In this document: positions 25,709-34,737 of the stretch, piece by piece
Layout: each line of letters begins with the position of its first letter
How positions within the stretch are numbered: the stretch's first letter is position 1
NCBI GenBank assembly: GCA_036666555.1
Contig: JAVWVS010000018.1
Coordinates: 1 to 40,716, forward strand
Source of the DNA: UMGS1251 sp036666555
GTDB taxonomy: Bacteria > Bacillota > Clostridia > Lachnospirales > Lachnospiraceae
Direction of reading: 5' to 3'
Length of the DNA stretch: 40,716 nt
Notes under the pieces: generated by a model
Told to the model about the DNA's origin: nothing
What the model saw: only the letters and a program-made list of their open reading frames with translations
Database searches by the model: none
Translations under genes and position numbers: made by a program

Positions 25709-26737
25709 TTACTCTTGGCGTTCTGCTTCTACCGCTGCAAACACGGTGTCATAGATTTCCGGGCCACATTGTTTTATAATATCTTCTTTAATTGCTTCAT
25801 TCATTTTCTCGCCCAATTCTCTTCTAACCTTTAAATCTACTTCATTTACTGCAAAGCCTTCTTTTTCCAAACTGTCTAGAACAGAATTTTCAGTTTCATC
25901 CACCAGTTCCCAGTTATAATCAATGGCTTCTTTTGCCGCTTCACGGATAATTTTCTGATTTTCCTCTGATAAGGAATCCATAAATTCTTCATTGGCATAC
26001 CACAAGAAATTGGTAAAAACATGTTTGGTCAGTGACCAATATTTTTGTGCTTCATAAAATTTTTCCGTGTAGAAACTATTGGTTGCACATTCCTGCCCAT
26101 CAATTAGTTTCTGCTGCAAAGAGGTGAACAATTCATTCCAGCTGACACTGGTAGGGTTGGTTCCAACTGCTGTCCATGCTTTGATCTGCAATGGATTATA
26201 CCCTCGCACTTTCAACCCTTCTAAATCTTCCGGTTTTACAATCGGACGCTTACTATTTGAAAAATTTCGGAATCCCAGTTCCATATATCCGATCCCAGTC
26301 AAATCCATTTTCCCTAAAGGTTCCATCATCTTTTGTCCAACTTCACCGTCTAACACTCGTTTTGCATGTGCTGTATCATCAAACATGTAAAAACTTTCCC
26401 ACACAGCGAATTCTGGGATTGCTGCTGTAAAATTACTGGTGGTAGTGGCACTCATTTCAATGTCACCTCTTCGGGTCTGTTCGAAGGTATCCGAAACACT
26501 GCCCATCTGCGCCCCCGGGAAAATCACTACATCAAGCTTATGATTGGAGCGTTCTTCCACTAATTTTTCAAATTTTAAAAATGATTTATGTACCGGTGTC
26601 TGCACATTATTATCATGTGCAATTCTTATTTTAATAACGTCATCTTCTTTATTTTTCTCTGCACATCCACTTAAGCTTATGGCACCAAGCACTCCTAGTG
26701 CTACGCATACCAATGCTTTACAATTTTTTTTTCTCAT
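25709..26737 (-). CDS. TRAP transporter solute-binding lipoprotein (DctP)
   Basis: A 342-residue binding protein. I chose the start at 26737 because GGAGGG lies six bases upstream and the resulting N-terminus is a clean lipoprotein signal (MRKKNCKALVCVALG, lipobox LSGC, Cys 25); the longer frame to 26800 would overlap the aldolase gene and bury the signal. The mature part shows DctP features: MSATTTSNFTAAIPEF, GLKVRGYNPLQIKAW (with the Arg that binds the carboxylate of substrate) and ATNSFYTEKFYE. It captures the substrate outside the membrane. The chemistry of the ligand is unknown beyond an expected carboxylate. Confidence 0.92.
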   Translation of the reverse strand: MRKKNCKALVCVALGVLGAISLSGCAEKNKEDDVIKIRIAHDNNVQTPVHKSFLKFEKLVEERSNHKLDVVIFPGAQMGSVSDTFEQTRRGDIEMSATTTSNFTAAIPEFAVWESFYMFDDTAHAKRVLDGEVGQKMMEPLGKMDLTGIGYMELGFRNFSNSKRPIVKPEDLEGLKVRGYNPLQIKAWTAVGTNPTSVSWNELFTSLQQKLIDGQECATNSFYTEKFYEAQKYWSLTKHVFTNFLWYANEEFMDSLSEENQKIIREAAKEAIDYNWELVDETENSVLDSLEKEGFAVNEVDLKVRRELGEKMNEAIKEDIIKQCGPEIYDTVFAAVEAERQE

Positions 26738-26774
26738 CCATAACCCTCCGCTATGTATCACTAAATGGGTGTTC

Positions 26775-27569
26775 CTATCGTTCCTTATACTGTTCTTCAA
26801 ACTGTAATACCATATCTCTGGATGCTTTCGAAAGTGCTACTCCATCTGCCATGGTTACTACATATTGATATCCCTTTTCGTAAAGCGCTTTTGCTTTTTC
26901 AAAATTACCTGCTACCGTTCCTAAAAACTTATTGGAAGCTCCTACTTTTTTCTCAATGGTACGAATCATTTCCTGTACTTCCGGATGGGAAGGATCACAG
27001 AAATGTCCCATAGAAGTAGCTAAATCCATTGGTCCGATAAAAATACCATCTAACCCTTCCACTTTTAAAATCTCATCTAAATTTCCTACTGCTTCCGGTG
27101 TTTCCATAGCGACCATTAACATCACTTCTTCATCTGCATATGGGAAATAGTTATCATTACCCAGACCATAACCTTGTGCGCGAGAGCTTCCTGCTACTCC
27201 ACGAATTCCCTTGGTTGGATATTGCATTGCTTGTACTGCCGCTTCTGCTTCTTCTCTTGTATTAACATATGGTACTAAAATTCCGTTCACGCCTGCATCC
27301 AGTATTCTTTTAATCGCTACAAAATCATTCCATGGAGCACGTACAAAGGTATCCACGCCATATCCCTTAATTGCCTGTAATTGGGATATCAGTGTCAAAA
27401 TATCGCCAGGTCCATGTTCCATATCAATCATGAGCCAGTCAAATCCACTTCTAGCCATAATTTCTGCTGTAAATGGGCTTGCTATCTGCAACCATGCGCC
27501 TACGGTCTTCTTTCCGTCTTGTAACAAATGTTTGGTCCGATTATAAAATTTTTCATTTAATGGTAACAT
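26775..27569 (-). CDS. HpcH/HpaI-family 2-keto-3-deoxy acid aldolase
   Basis: A 264-residue class II pyruvate aldolase. Family features are GAWLQIASPFTAEIMA, the catalytic DMEHGP (E51, H52), the metal-binding METPEAV and the phosphate/substrate segment IGPMDLATSMG. Such enzymes (GarL, YfaU, HpaI) cleave 2-keto-3-deoxy acids to pyruvate and an aldehyde. It follows the Ldh2-type dehydrogenase by 23 bases. Its product would be a three-carbon or shorter aldehyde, depending on the sugar. Substrate specificity is not readable from the sequence. Confidence 0.92.
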   Translation of the reverse strand: MLPLNEKFYNRTKHLLQDGKKTVGAWLQIASPFTAEIMARSGFDWLMIDMEHGPGDILTLISQLQAIKGYGVDTFVRAPWNDFVAIKRILDAGVNGILVPYVNTREEAEAAVQAMQYPTKGIRGVAGSSRAQGYGLGNDNYFPYADEEVMLMVAMETPEAVGNLDEILKVEGLDGIFIGPMDLATSMGHFCDPSHPEVQEMIRTIEKKVGASNKFLGTVAGNFEKAKALYEKGYQYVVTMADGVALSKASRDMVLQFEEQYKER

Positions 27570-27592
27570 GTTTATGCCTCCTAATTCTTTCT

Positions 27593-28657
27593 CTACATTT
27601 CGTTAAGGTCTGCTTGTATCCTGTATTTTCCCTTTAATTCCATTAATTCTTCATATGTGGTGATTGGCACTGGGATTCCCGTTTCTTTTCGCTCTACTTC
27701 TCGAATATGCTCTATTTCACCTGGCATGTACATTTGCTTTGTGTCATCCCACATTGGCGTATTTTTAATTCTCTGATAATATTCACCCATACGATCTTCC
27801 ATCTGGTCTCTTCCAATGATTGCGTCAATGTTAATTGCAATCATAAAATGTCCGGTAAGACTTGGCTCAGTTGGGTTTGCATACATGCTCTTCATTTGAT
27901 GAGAGAATACGCCTCCGGTAATCACTCCAGATAAAATATCTACCACTTCTGCAAGTCCCATTCCTTTGTGCTCTGCAGCCGGAAGCAAATATCCTTCATG
28001 TGCTTTTTGAGGATCGTCCGTAGGTCTTCCTTCAGAATCCGTTCCCCAATCCATCGGTATCTTTTCTTTCTTTTTCATTGCAAGTGTAATTTTTCCACCT
28101 GCCACTTTGGAGAAAGAAACATCCAGACAAAATGGAAAATCTCCGTAAGTAGGAACTGCAACCGCCAAAGGATTATTACCGACCACTGGTTCACTTGCTC
28201 CTGGAGCTACAATCAATGGCAATACATTGGTCATAGAAAATCCAATCATTCCTTGTTCTGCTGCCATACGTGCATAAAGTGCACCTGCTCCAAAATGATT
28301 ACTATTCACGACTCCTACCATTCCTACGTTATATTCCTTTGCAAGTGCTATGGCACGATTCATCGCCGTTTGTGCAACCACGAATCCTGCTCCGCCATCG
28401 CCATCAATTACTTCTAGCCCTTTACCGCCTCTTACTGTTTGAATATTCGGTTTTACGTTAATTGCACCGTTTAACATTCTTTGAAAATAAGCCGGTGCTC
28501 GTAATACTCCATGGGAATCAATTCCCCAAAGATTAGATTTCACTAAACATTCTGCATGAAATGCAGCGTCTTTTTCATCCATTCCTGCTTTTGTGAATAG
28601 TTCTGTTACAAATATTTTAATCGCATCCGCAGATACAGTTACTGTGTTTTTTGCCAT
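27593..28657 (-). CDS. Ldh2/YlbC-family malate/L-lactate-type dehydrogenase
   Basis: A 354-residue NAD(P)-dependent 2-hydroxy/2-keto acid oxidoreductase of the MDH/LDH2 family. The catalytic His is in NLWGIDSHGVLRAP (H49), and the cofactor and structural segments VNSNHFGAGALYA and EHKGMGLAEVVDILSG are present. Relatives include YiaK (2,3-diketogulonate reductase), ureidoglycolate dehydrogenase and ComC sulfolactate dehydrogenase, so an acidic substrate is likely. It is the second gene of the operon, after the regulator. Confidence 0.9.
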   Translation of the reverse strand: MAKNTVTVSADAIKIFVTELFTKAGMDEKDAAFHAECLVKSNLWGIDSHGVLRAPAYFQRMLNGAINVKPNIQTVRGGKGLEVIDGDGGAGFVVAQTAMNRAIALAKEYNVGMVGVVNSNHFGAGALYARMAAEQGMIGFSMTNVLPLIVAPGASEPVVGNNPLAVAVPTYGDFPFCLDVSFSKVAGGKITLAMKKKEKIPMDWGTDSEGRPTDDPQKAHEGYLLPAAEHKGMGLAEVVDILSGVITGGVFSHQMKSMYANPTEPSLTGHFMIAINIDAIIGRDQMEDRMGEYYQRIKNTPMWDDTKQMYMPGEIEHIREVERKETGIPVPITTYEELMELKGKYRIQADLNEM

Positions 28658-28687
28658 AATAGTAGTCTCCTTTTTTAGCGCGCCCCA

Positions 28688-29695
28688 CTATGTTGTTTTT
28701 CGTTCCACCATTTCACATGGAAATAAACGAAGTCCTTTTTGAGGTGTATTGTTTTGTTCTAATTCATAAAAATAGTTACTTACTTCTTCTACCATTTCCT
28801 TCATGGGTTGACGGATTGTTGTAATTGCATAACTTTCCCAACCACTGATATCGATATCATCAAATCCTATAATTGCCACATCCTTTGGAATTTGAAGTTT
28901 CAAATCAAATCGTGCCGCATCTACTGCACCCATAGCAATAATATCATTGGCACAAAAAACAGCATTGGGTGGATTCTCCCTTTGAAAAATTCGATTCATA
29001 TGCGCCCGACCCACATCATACAAGTAATCTCCTTCTTCTACGATGCATTCTGTTACGCCACGCTCTGCCAAACGATCCAGATATCCTTTTTTTCGTTCTC
29101 CTGATGTGGTAGTAGTTCTGCCACCAATAAAACCAAATCTTGTATAATGATGATCCAGGAAATAATTAGCAATCATTCTTCCTGCCTCTACACTATCGCT
29201 GCATACAGAAAGCACATCTAAATCTTTTACTTTTCGATTGAATAATACAATCGGTATATTTACTTTTAAGCATTCTTCTGCAATCTCATTAGGTAGTGCC
29301 GGAGATGCAATGACCAGACCATCCACCCGGTATTCCATCACTCGGTTAATGATATAACTGATATCTTGTTCTGAACGCATCTGGAAAAATAGTACCTGTT
29401 TATTAAATTGCTGCAGACATTGTGTTAAGTAAGCAAATACTTTCGTATAAAACCGATTGGTGACATCTGACAACACCACTGCAATAATATTTGACTTATT
29501 GGAAGATAAACTACTAGCCAGTTGATTAGGTTTGTACCCTAAAACTTCTGCTGCTTCCATGACTTTTTCCTTTGTCTTTTCGCGAACCGATGGATCATTT
29601 GTAAAAACTCTGGAAACGGTGGCCTGTGATACCCCTGCTTTTTTTGCTACTTCTATCGATGTAATTCCTTTTGTTTTACTTCTTTTACGTGACAT
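28688..29695 (-). CDS. LacI-family transcriptional regulator
   Basis: A 335-residue repressor. The N-terminal helix-turn-helix is intact (TSIEVAKKAGVSQATVSRVFTN, residues 12-33), with the hinge helix NQLASSLSS and a periplasmic-binding-like sensor domain. It has the AGAGGAGG ribosome site. The gene is first in an operon with the dehydrogenase, aldolase, TRAP and kinase genes. Its own promoter overlaps an operator-like palindrome, and two more copies lie at the promoter of the neighbouring hydrolase operon, so it very likely controls both. The inducer is unknown. Confidence 0.93.
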   Translation of the reverse strand: MSRKRSKTKGITSIEVAKKAGVSQATVSRVFTNDPSVREKTKEKVMEAAEVLGYKPNQLASSLSSNKSNIIAVVLSDVTNRFYTKVFAYLTQCLQQFNKQVLFFQMRSEQDISYIINRVMEYRVDGLVIASPALPNEIAEECLKVNIPIVLFNRKVKDLDVLSVCSDSVEAGRMIANYFLDHHYTRFGFIGGRTTTTSGERKKGYLDRLAERGVTECIVEEGDYLYDVGRAHMNRIFQRENPPNAVFCANDIIAMGAVDAARFDLKLQIPKDVAIIGFDDIDISGWESYAITTIRQPMKEMVEEVSNYFYELEQNNTPQKGLRLFPCEMVERKTT

Positions 29696-29716
29696 ATGAA
29701 ACCTCCTCTTTTAATT

Positions 29717-29729
29717 AATACGTATTCAT
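29717..29729. promoter_or_regulatory. LacI-type operator 1 (lacI promoter)
   Basis: AATACGTATTCAT, with a palindromic core AATACGTATT at 29717-29726 and the CG centre usual for LacI operators. It lies right after the -10 box and overlaps the predicted start. The same string occurs at 36601 and, with one change, at 36500. Confidence 0.8.
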
Positions 29730-29759
29730 ATTATACCGCAATGTTCCTATGAAATTCAA
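29730..29759 (-). promoter_or_regulatory. Promoter of the lacI-ldh-aldolase-TRAP-kinase operon
   Basis: On the minus strand, -35 TTGAAT (29754-29759), 18-base spacer, -10 TATAAT (29730-29735). An operator-like palindrome sits immediately downstream. Confidence 0.8.
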
Positions 29760-29793
29760 TTAAATTTGGAGGTTTCTGTCTTTTTATCTGATT

Positions 29794-31230
29794 TTATGCT
29801 TCTAATACTTCCATTCCACATTCCCGCGCAAATGCTGCAACTTTTTCTGTGTAATCACCATATACCAAAGCGAAATGATGACCTACATGTTTTTGACATT
29901 CATGGAATTTTTTTGCATCAGCAACCGTGTATCTTACTGCATGCTTACATTCTGGCGTTAGATAGTCATCACAGCCATTGATAGTTCCTTTTGCAACCAT
30001 GATTTTCTTCATATCTGGACTGATATTTACAAGCGTTAATGCTTCTCCTTCATCTTTGGCAAAATCATATCTCATAGTCGTGCCCCAGTTATCCATAGTA
30101 AAGGATACGAATTCCGTTGGAAGAGCAGGTGCATCATACCCTTTCATTTGTGCGGAAGCAACATCATGCAGTGTACGGCACTGATTTGTATTTTTGTCCA
30201 AAACCATGGTATTTCCCATGTAAGGTGCTCTTTTTGCAATGTTCATCAAAATGGAAATGGAAATTACGGATCCCACATCTCCTGCACAAGCAGATGCAAT
30301 TCCTTCATCTTTTAGTAAGGAATGTGCCAAACAGAATGTCAATTTACGTTTGTCTAATTCTTTGGTAGCACATACTTCAAAACATGGCATGGTAAATGCA
30401 TTACAATCATAATGCTTCATCATTTTTTTAATAGTAAGGTAGTATTCTACGTCATTCACAATATACTTAGATGGCATATGAACACCCTTAGAATCAGCAA
30501 CTAGTTGGTCTGCAATCGCTACTGCTTCTTTTTTCTCCTCATCGGTTAAAGCATCTAACCATTTAAATACATCTTCAGAATTCACATGCGCAAACTGCAC
30601 ACCAAATTTCTTGGTAATTTCATCTAAGTTAATATAAGAACTCTGACATCCAAATGTAAGCATAGAGCTTTTTAATGGGAAGAATATCTTGGTCTTACGC
30701 AGTGCTTTTTTCAAGCGTAGTGTTTCAAAGGTCTGATTCATTTCTTCAAAATCTAAGAACCCATAAGCTTCGTGATTAATTGCATATAAATGAGCAGTCA
30801 TATCTACATGGTCACATTTTGAGATTGCTGATTTATTAGGTGTATGTCCAATTGGCTTATTGGTACGTTTTGCTAGCTCTACTGCAAAGTAGGAAGAAAT
30901 TCGTAATCCTCTCACAAGATAAAAATCCGTATTTGCATCATCTGCAACTGCTTTTTGCATTTCGGATTCACGCAATGCGAAATCTTCATTCCACACTACG
31001 ACTGCCGGCTCCAGCATATTGACATTGCTTAAATCTACTTCGGTTGCTAATTCATTTTTGAAAATTTCAAATTCTCTTTGACCGGATTCCATATCAGCTT
31101 CCGTAGTTAACGCATATCCTTCACCGTAGCGGCAAGGTCCCATATAAGCATTGAGATGATACATAGTAAATAAAATCGGTTTTACATTTAATTTCACATT
31201 GAGTGTACTGCTTTCATTCATTTTCTTCAT
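29794..31230 (-). CDS. L-fucose/L-arabinose isomerase-like protein, diverged paralogue
   Basis: A 478-residue protein with the shape of the L-fucose/L-arabinose isomerase family, which interconverts aldoses and ketoses with a bound Mn2+. The N-terminal half has GCQSSYINLD (194-203), and the metal region is CAGDVGS (315-321), LD (345) and a C-terminal HHFALVYG (451-458). The family pattern is C-E-x-D; here the Glu position is Ala, whereas the sister protein at 33299-34732 has CEAD. The active site may therefore be altered. It is the last gene of operon 36431-29794; the ribosome site is inside the end of the NifS-like gene. Function is uncertain. Confidence 0.65.
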   Translation of the reverse strand: MKKMNESSTLNVKLNVKPILFTMYHLNAYMGPCRYGEGYALTTEADMESGQREFEIFKNELATEVDLSNVNMLEPAVVVWNEDFALRESEMQKAVADDANTDFYLVRGLRISSYFAVELAKRTNKPIGHTPNKSAISKCDHVDMTAHLYAINHEAYGFLDFEEMNQTFETLRLKKALRKTKIFFPLKSSMLTFGCQSSYINLDEITKKFGVQFAHVNSEDVFKWLDALTDEEKKEAVAIADQLVADSKGVHMPSKYIVNDVEYYLTIKKMMKHYDCNAFTMPCFEVCATKELDKRKLTFCLAHSLLKDEGIASACAGDVGSVISISILMNIAKRAPYMGNTMVLDKNTNQCRTLHDVASAQMKGYDAPALPTEFVSFTMDNWGTTMRYDFAKDEGEALTLVNISPDMKKIMVAKGTINGCDDYLTPECKHAVRYTVADAKKFHECQKHVGHHFALVYGDYTEKVAAFARECGMEVLEA

Positions 31231-31231
31231 T

Positions 31232-32362
31232 TTATTTCTCCTTCACTGTTGTTGTTATAATTTCATTAATAGCATCTGCCAAACAATCTATTTCTTCTAC
31301 ATTGTTTTCTTTTGAAAAACTAATACGTAGTGTTGTATCTCTACGTTTATCACCTAGCCCCATAGCTTCTATTACACGGCTTTTGGCGCCTTTGGTGCAG
31401 GCTGCACTTCCGGACACGTAGATTTCTCTCATTCGTAATTCATGAATCATGGTGTCCGTCTGGACCGGTAACGTGGAAATATTAAGCAAATAGGGGGAAC
31501 CTCCTACCGGCGAATTAATCTCAATTCCTTCGGTTTCCTTTAATCGACAAAGCAAATGATCTCTTAGTGTTGTTACCTTTTCCCCGTTTTCTTGTAAGGA
31601 TTTCAAAGCTTTATCAGCGGCAAACCCAAATGCTGCAATGGAAGATGTGTTTTCTGTTCCCGGTCTAATTTTGCTTTCCTGTGCCCCTCCATACTGTAAC
31701 GGACATATTTCTAATCCTTCTTTGATATATAATGCTCCGCATCCTTTCGGTGCATGAATTTTATGAGCACTCATGGATAATAGATCTACGTCTATTTCTG
31801 TGATTTTAAATGGTATTTTGCAAAACCCTTGTACACAGTCACAATGGATAATCGTATTGGGATTCTTTTCCCGTACCCCTTTTACAATTTCCTTCACTGG
31901 AAGTATTTCTCCTGTTTCATTGTTTACTGCCATAACGGAAACTAGGATTGTATTTGCATCCACTTGATGAATGACATCTTCTGCCTGAATACGACCATTG
32001 CGGGGTTTTACAAAACTCACTTCATATCCCTCTTTTGCAAGGTGTTCACAAGTCTCTCTTACAGAGGAATGTTCGATAGCAGTTGTAATAATTTTATTAC
32101 CAAACTTCTTTTGATTCTTAACGCTTCCTTGTATAGCCAAGTTGTTACTTTCCGTTCCTCCAGAAGTAAAAAAAATACGTCTTGTAGGTGCACTAATTAC
32201 TTTGGCTATATGGTACCTAGCTTGTGTAATGAATTGTAGGGCATCTCTTCCTAGTAGATAAGGCGAAGAGGGATTCGCAAACTCCCTTGTCATCATTCGA
32301 ACAGCAATTTCTGCTACATCTTGATCTACCTTCGTTGTTGCACTATTATCTAAATAAATCAC
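31232..32362 (-). CDS. NifS/IscS-like class V PLP enzyme
   Basis: A 376-residue protein of the cysteine desulfurase group. The PLP lysine is K201 in SAHKIHAPKG, the phosphate-binding TSGGTESNN is at residues 66-74, and the persulfide Cys is C322 in SGSAACTKGAK. So the residues for releasing sulfur (or selenium) from cysteine are present, and it is probably catalytic. It is embedded between the lactonase and the diverged isomerase-like gene, with the downstream ribosome site in its tail. No iscU or sufU scaffold gene is nearby. Its placement in a sugar-acid operon is unusual. A dedicated Fe-S, selenium or C-S role are all possible. Confidence 0.88.
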   Translation of the reverse strand: MIYLDNSATTKVDQDVAEIAVRMMTREFANPSSPYLLGRDALQFITQARYHIAKVISAPTRRIFFTSGGTESNNLAIQGSVKNQKKFGNKIITTAIEHSSVRETCEHLAKEGYEVSFVKPRNGRIQAEDVIHQVDANTILVSVMAVNNETGEILPVKEIVKGVREKNPNTIIHCDCVQGFCKIPFKITEIDVDLLSMSAHKIHAPKGCGALYIKEGLEICPLQYGGAQESKIRPGTENTSSIAAFGFAADKALKSLQENGEKVTTLRDHLLCRLKETEGIEINSPVGGSPYLLNISTLPVQTDTMIHELRMREIYVSGSAACTKGAKSRVIEAMGLGDKRRDTTLRISFSKENNVEEIDCLADAINEIITTTVKEK

Positions 32363-32382
32363 CGCTTCTCCTTTCTTCGCAT

Positions 32383-33273
32383 CTACAGCCCTTTTACTTT
32401 TCCTTTGATTCGATATACTTTATCTACAGCACAAATAAATATTTCTTTACCATCAGGGCCCCCAAAACAGAGGTTTGCTACTTGCCCTGGAAATACAATT
32501 CTACCTAAAAATAAACCTTCTTTATTGAAAATATGAATGCCACCCTGGGCACAGCAATATAAATTTTCATTCATATCTAGCTTCATGCCATCCGGAAGTC
32601 CTACTCCGTCCCCCTGCGTAACTGCCCATGTTTTTCCATTTTGAAGTCTGCCTTCTTCGGTCACATCGTACACCTTAATCAGCTTATTCACTGAATCATT
32701 GATAAAGAGTTTCTTCTCGTCGGCGCTAAAGCATAAACCATTTGGTATTTCCAGTTCTTTTTCTTCCAAAAAAAGATTTCCTTTACTCAAACAATATACC
32801 CCGTGAAAAGATAGTTGACGCTTTCTTTCCACTCCTACTTTAGATGGATTCCTTCCAAAATGAGGATCTGTGAAATAAATATCTCCATTGCTTTTTACAA
32901 TCACATCATTGGGGCTGTTCAGTTCTTTTCCCTCGTAATGTGTACAAAGCACTTCATAGTTACTTCCATCACCATCTCTTCTGGCAATTCGGCTGGTTGC
33001 ATGCTCACAGCTGATTACATTTCCTTGACTGTCCATTGCGTTTCCATTTGCTTTAAAGCTATAATTTGCAAATACACTCAGGCCCTTTTCATCATTCCAT
33101 TGATACATCTTATTTCCTGCAATATCGCTAAAAATAAAACTTTGTTCCTTTTGATTCCAGATAGGTCCTTCTGTAAAGATTAATCCATCTTCTTTTCCTG
33201 CTAAAAGTTCTAGCGATTGGTCTTTCTCAACCAGTTCCTCTATTTGTTTTTCTTTTACTTCTATGTTAAGCAT
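32383..33273 (-). CDS. SMP-30/gluconolactonase-family lactonase
   Basis: A 296-residue six-bladed propeller of the SMP-30/gluconolactonase/LRE family. Metal ligands are visible in order: Glu in FTEGPIWN (about residue 35), Asn in LNSPNDVIVKSNGDIYFTD (about 118), and Asp in the LFINDSVNKLIKVYD region (about 190). Such enzymes hydrolyse sugar lactones to aldonic acids. It comes after the isomerase-like gene and before the NifS-like gene. It would open a lactone made by a dehydrogenase such as the SDR of this operon. Confidence 0.88.
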   Translation of the reverse strand: MLNIEVKEKQIEELVEKDQSLELLAGKEDGLIFTEGPIWNQKEQSFIFSDIAGNKMYQWNDEKGLSVFANYSFKANGNAMDSQGNVISCEHATSRIARRDGDGSNYEVLCTHYEGKELNSPNDVIVKSNGDIYFTDPHFGRNPSKVGVERKRQLSFHGVYCLSKGNLFLEEKELEIPNGLCFSADEKKLFINDSVNKLIKVYDVTEEGRLQNGKTWAVTQGDGVGLPDGMKLDMNENLYCCAQGGIHIFNKEGLFLGRIVFPGQVANLCFGGPDGKEIFICAVDKVYRIKGKVKGL

Positions 33274-33298
33274 CTTCTCACCACCCGACTCTTCTAAA

Positions 33299-34732
33299 TT
33301 AACCTACTGTCTTCACCGGAATATTTAGTAATGCGCACACTTCTTCTAACTCTTTCGCACAATCTACTCCTACTCCTGCAATGTGATTGGAATTAAAGGT
33401 ATTCATGAAATCTTCAAAATCCATGCTCGTCTTGATATAAGACATAGGCAGTTGATGTTTTCCTCGTGATTTGGAGAATTTTGCATGTCGTTCATCATCC
33501 GGTGTAATCATCTCACCTTTGATAATAAACATTTGATATTTCCCTGCAACTCTGGTCAATCTAGCTAATGTCACCGGTCCCGGTGCTGCCACAAAGAGTG
33601 TAATTGCTCCTCCTGCCGGTCTGTTTGCTTCAATTAAATTCATTTTTGCAAGATTTTCTTCTGCCTTTGCACTTCTTGCTGCAAACCATGCGGAATATGC
33701 CCCGCAGTTAGGAAGGTAAATAATACCGTCTTTTGGTTCCAAATGACTGACATCTGCGAACATCGTAGCCATTCCACCACTGACACCTTTCAGCATCTGC
33801 ATCGTTAATGCTGCATCCGCATCAGCTTCACATGCAAATGCAGTTACTTCTTTTTCACCTTCTGCATCAAATGGAGATGGCAAAAATGCAGCTGATAAAC
33901 ACTGTGGTGTATAGTGATTCGTCAAATCCGGCATACATTTAATTGCCGCAAAATCGATTTCTTTTTCTGCAATAATATCTTTGGTGGCCAAATAACAGCG
34001 AACCTGAAAACGGAATCTTTCGGATGTAAATTTCTGACCGTATGTAATACATGCTGCACCTTGCTCCAGCCATTTAATCATCTTGTCCACTCTTGCATCT
34101 TCTACTAAGTCCGCTCTTCTTACAATTTCCAATTGATCAATATGTTCGCAGTCAATTCCAAACATTGACTTCCATTGCATCGGATCATAAGTACCTGTAT
34201 CTATTCCCAAAGAACGTCCACCGAACATACCAAAGACACTGCCTTTTAACTGTTTTACTACTTGAGCGGCTTTGGCAACTGGTACCAATTTTTCTTCCAG
34301 TAAAGAAAGAATGGCCGGATCATCATAATTTTCTTGAATACGCACATGTGAATATCCAATTTGATTCAATGCTCCACCTGCTCCAAGTAACCCTACCGTT
34401 GCATGAGAACCGGTTTCCCGATTTGCAAATAATATCGTCGGAAGTCCCATTTCCTGTGCTGCCACGGTTGCTAAGTTTGGCCAAGTCCAGCAAGCAATAT
34501 GAATGACCAATGTTTCTACTCCTTGGCTCTTCATTTGTTCTGCCTGTTCTTTAATTGCTTTAATACTTCTTGGAAGTTCTTCAAAACAACATAACTCTAT
34601 CGGAAGTTGTTTTAAAGTTGTGATTGCTTTTTGATGGCGATCTGTAGCAAGTGCTTTGAATACATTATTCCATTCATGTTCACGAGGATCTCCAATGGTA
34701 ATCATACCTACTTTTGGTTTTTGCATCATCAT
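33299..34732 (-). CDS. L-fucose/L-arabinose isomerase-like protein
   Basis: A 477-residue member of the fucose/arabinose isomerase-like group. The likely metal ligands are E302 in CEADADAALT, D327 in FADV and H450 in SNHIAG, and IHIACWTWPN (78-87) is the usual strand of the first domain. The length is shorter than the classic FucI (about 590) or AraA (about 500). It lies five bases after the SDR gene. It may interconvert an aldose-ketose pair, but no substrate can be proposed from the sequence, and similar proteins are often annotated only as fucose isomerase-like. Confidence 0.72.
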   Translation of the reverse strand: MMMQKPKVGMITIGDPREHEWNNVFKALATDRHQKAITTLKQLPIELCCFEELPRSIKAIKEQAEQMKSQGVETLVIHIACWTWPNLATVAAQEMGLPTILFANRETGSHATVGLLGAGGALNQIGYSHVRIQENYDDPAILSLLEEKLVPVAKAAQVVKQLKGSVFGMFGGRSLGIDTGTYDPMQWKSMFGIDCEHIDQLEIVRRADLVEDARVDKMIKWLEQGAACITYGQKFTSERFRFQVRCYLATKDIIAEKEIDFAAIKCMPDLTNHYTPQCLSAAFLPSPFDAEGEKEVTAFACEADADAALTMQMLKGVSGGMATMFADVSHLEPKDGIIYLPNCGAYSAWFAARSAKAEENLAKMNLIEANRPAGGAITLFVAAPGPVTLARLTRVAGKYQMFIIKGEMITPDDERHAKFSKSRGKHQLPMSYIKTSMDFEDFMNTFNSNHIAGVGVDCAKELEEVCALLNIPVKTVG

Positions 34733-34737
34733 TTTTT

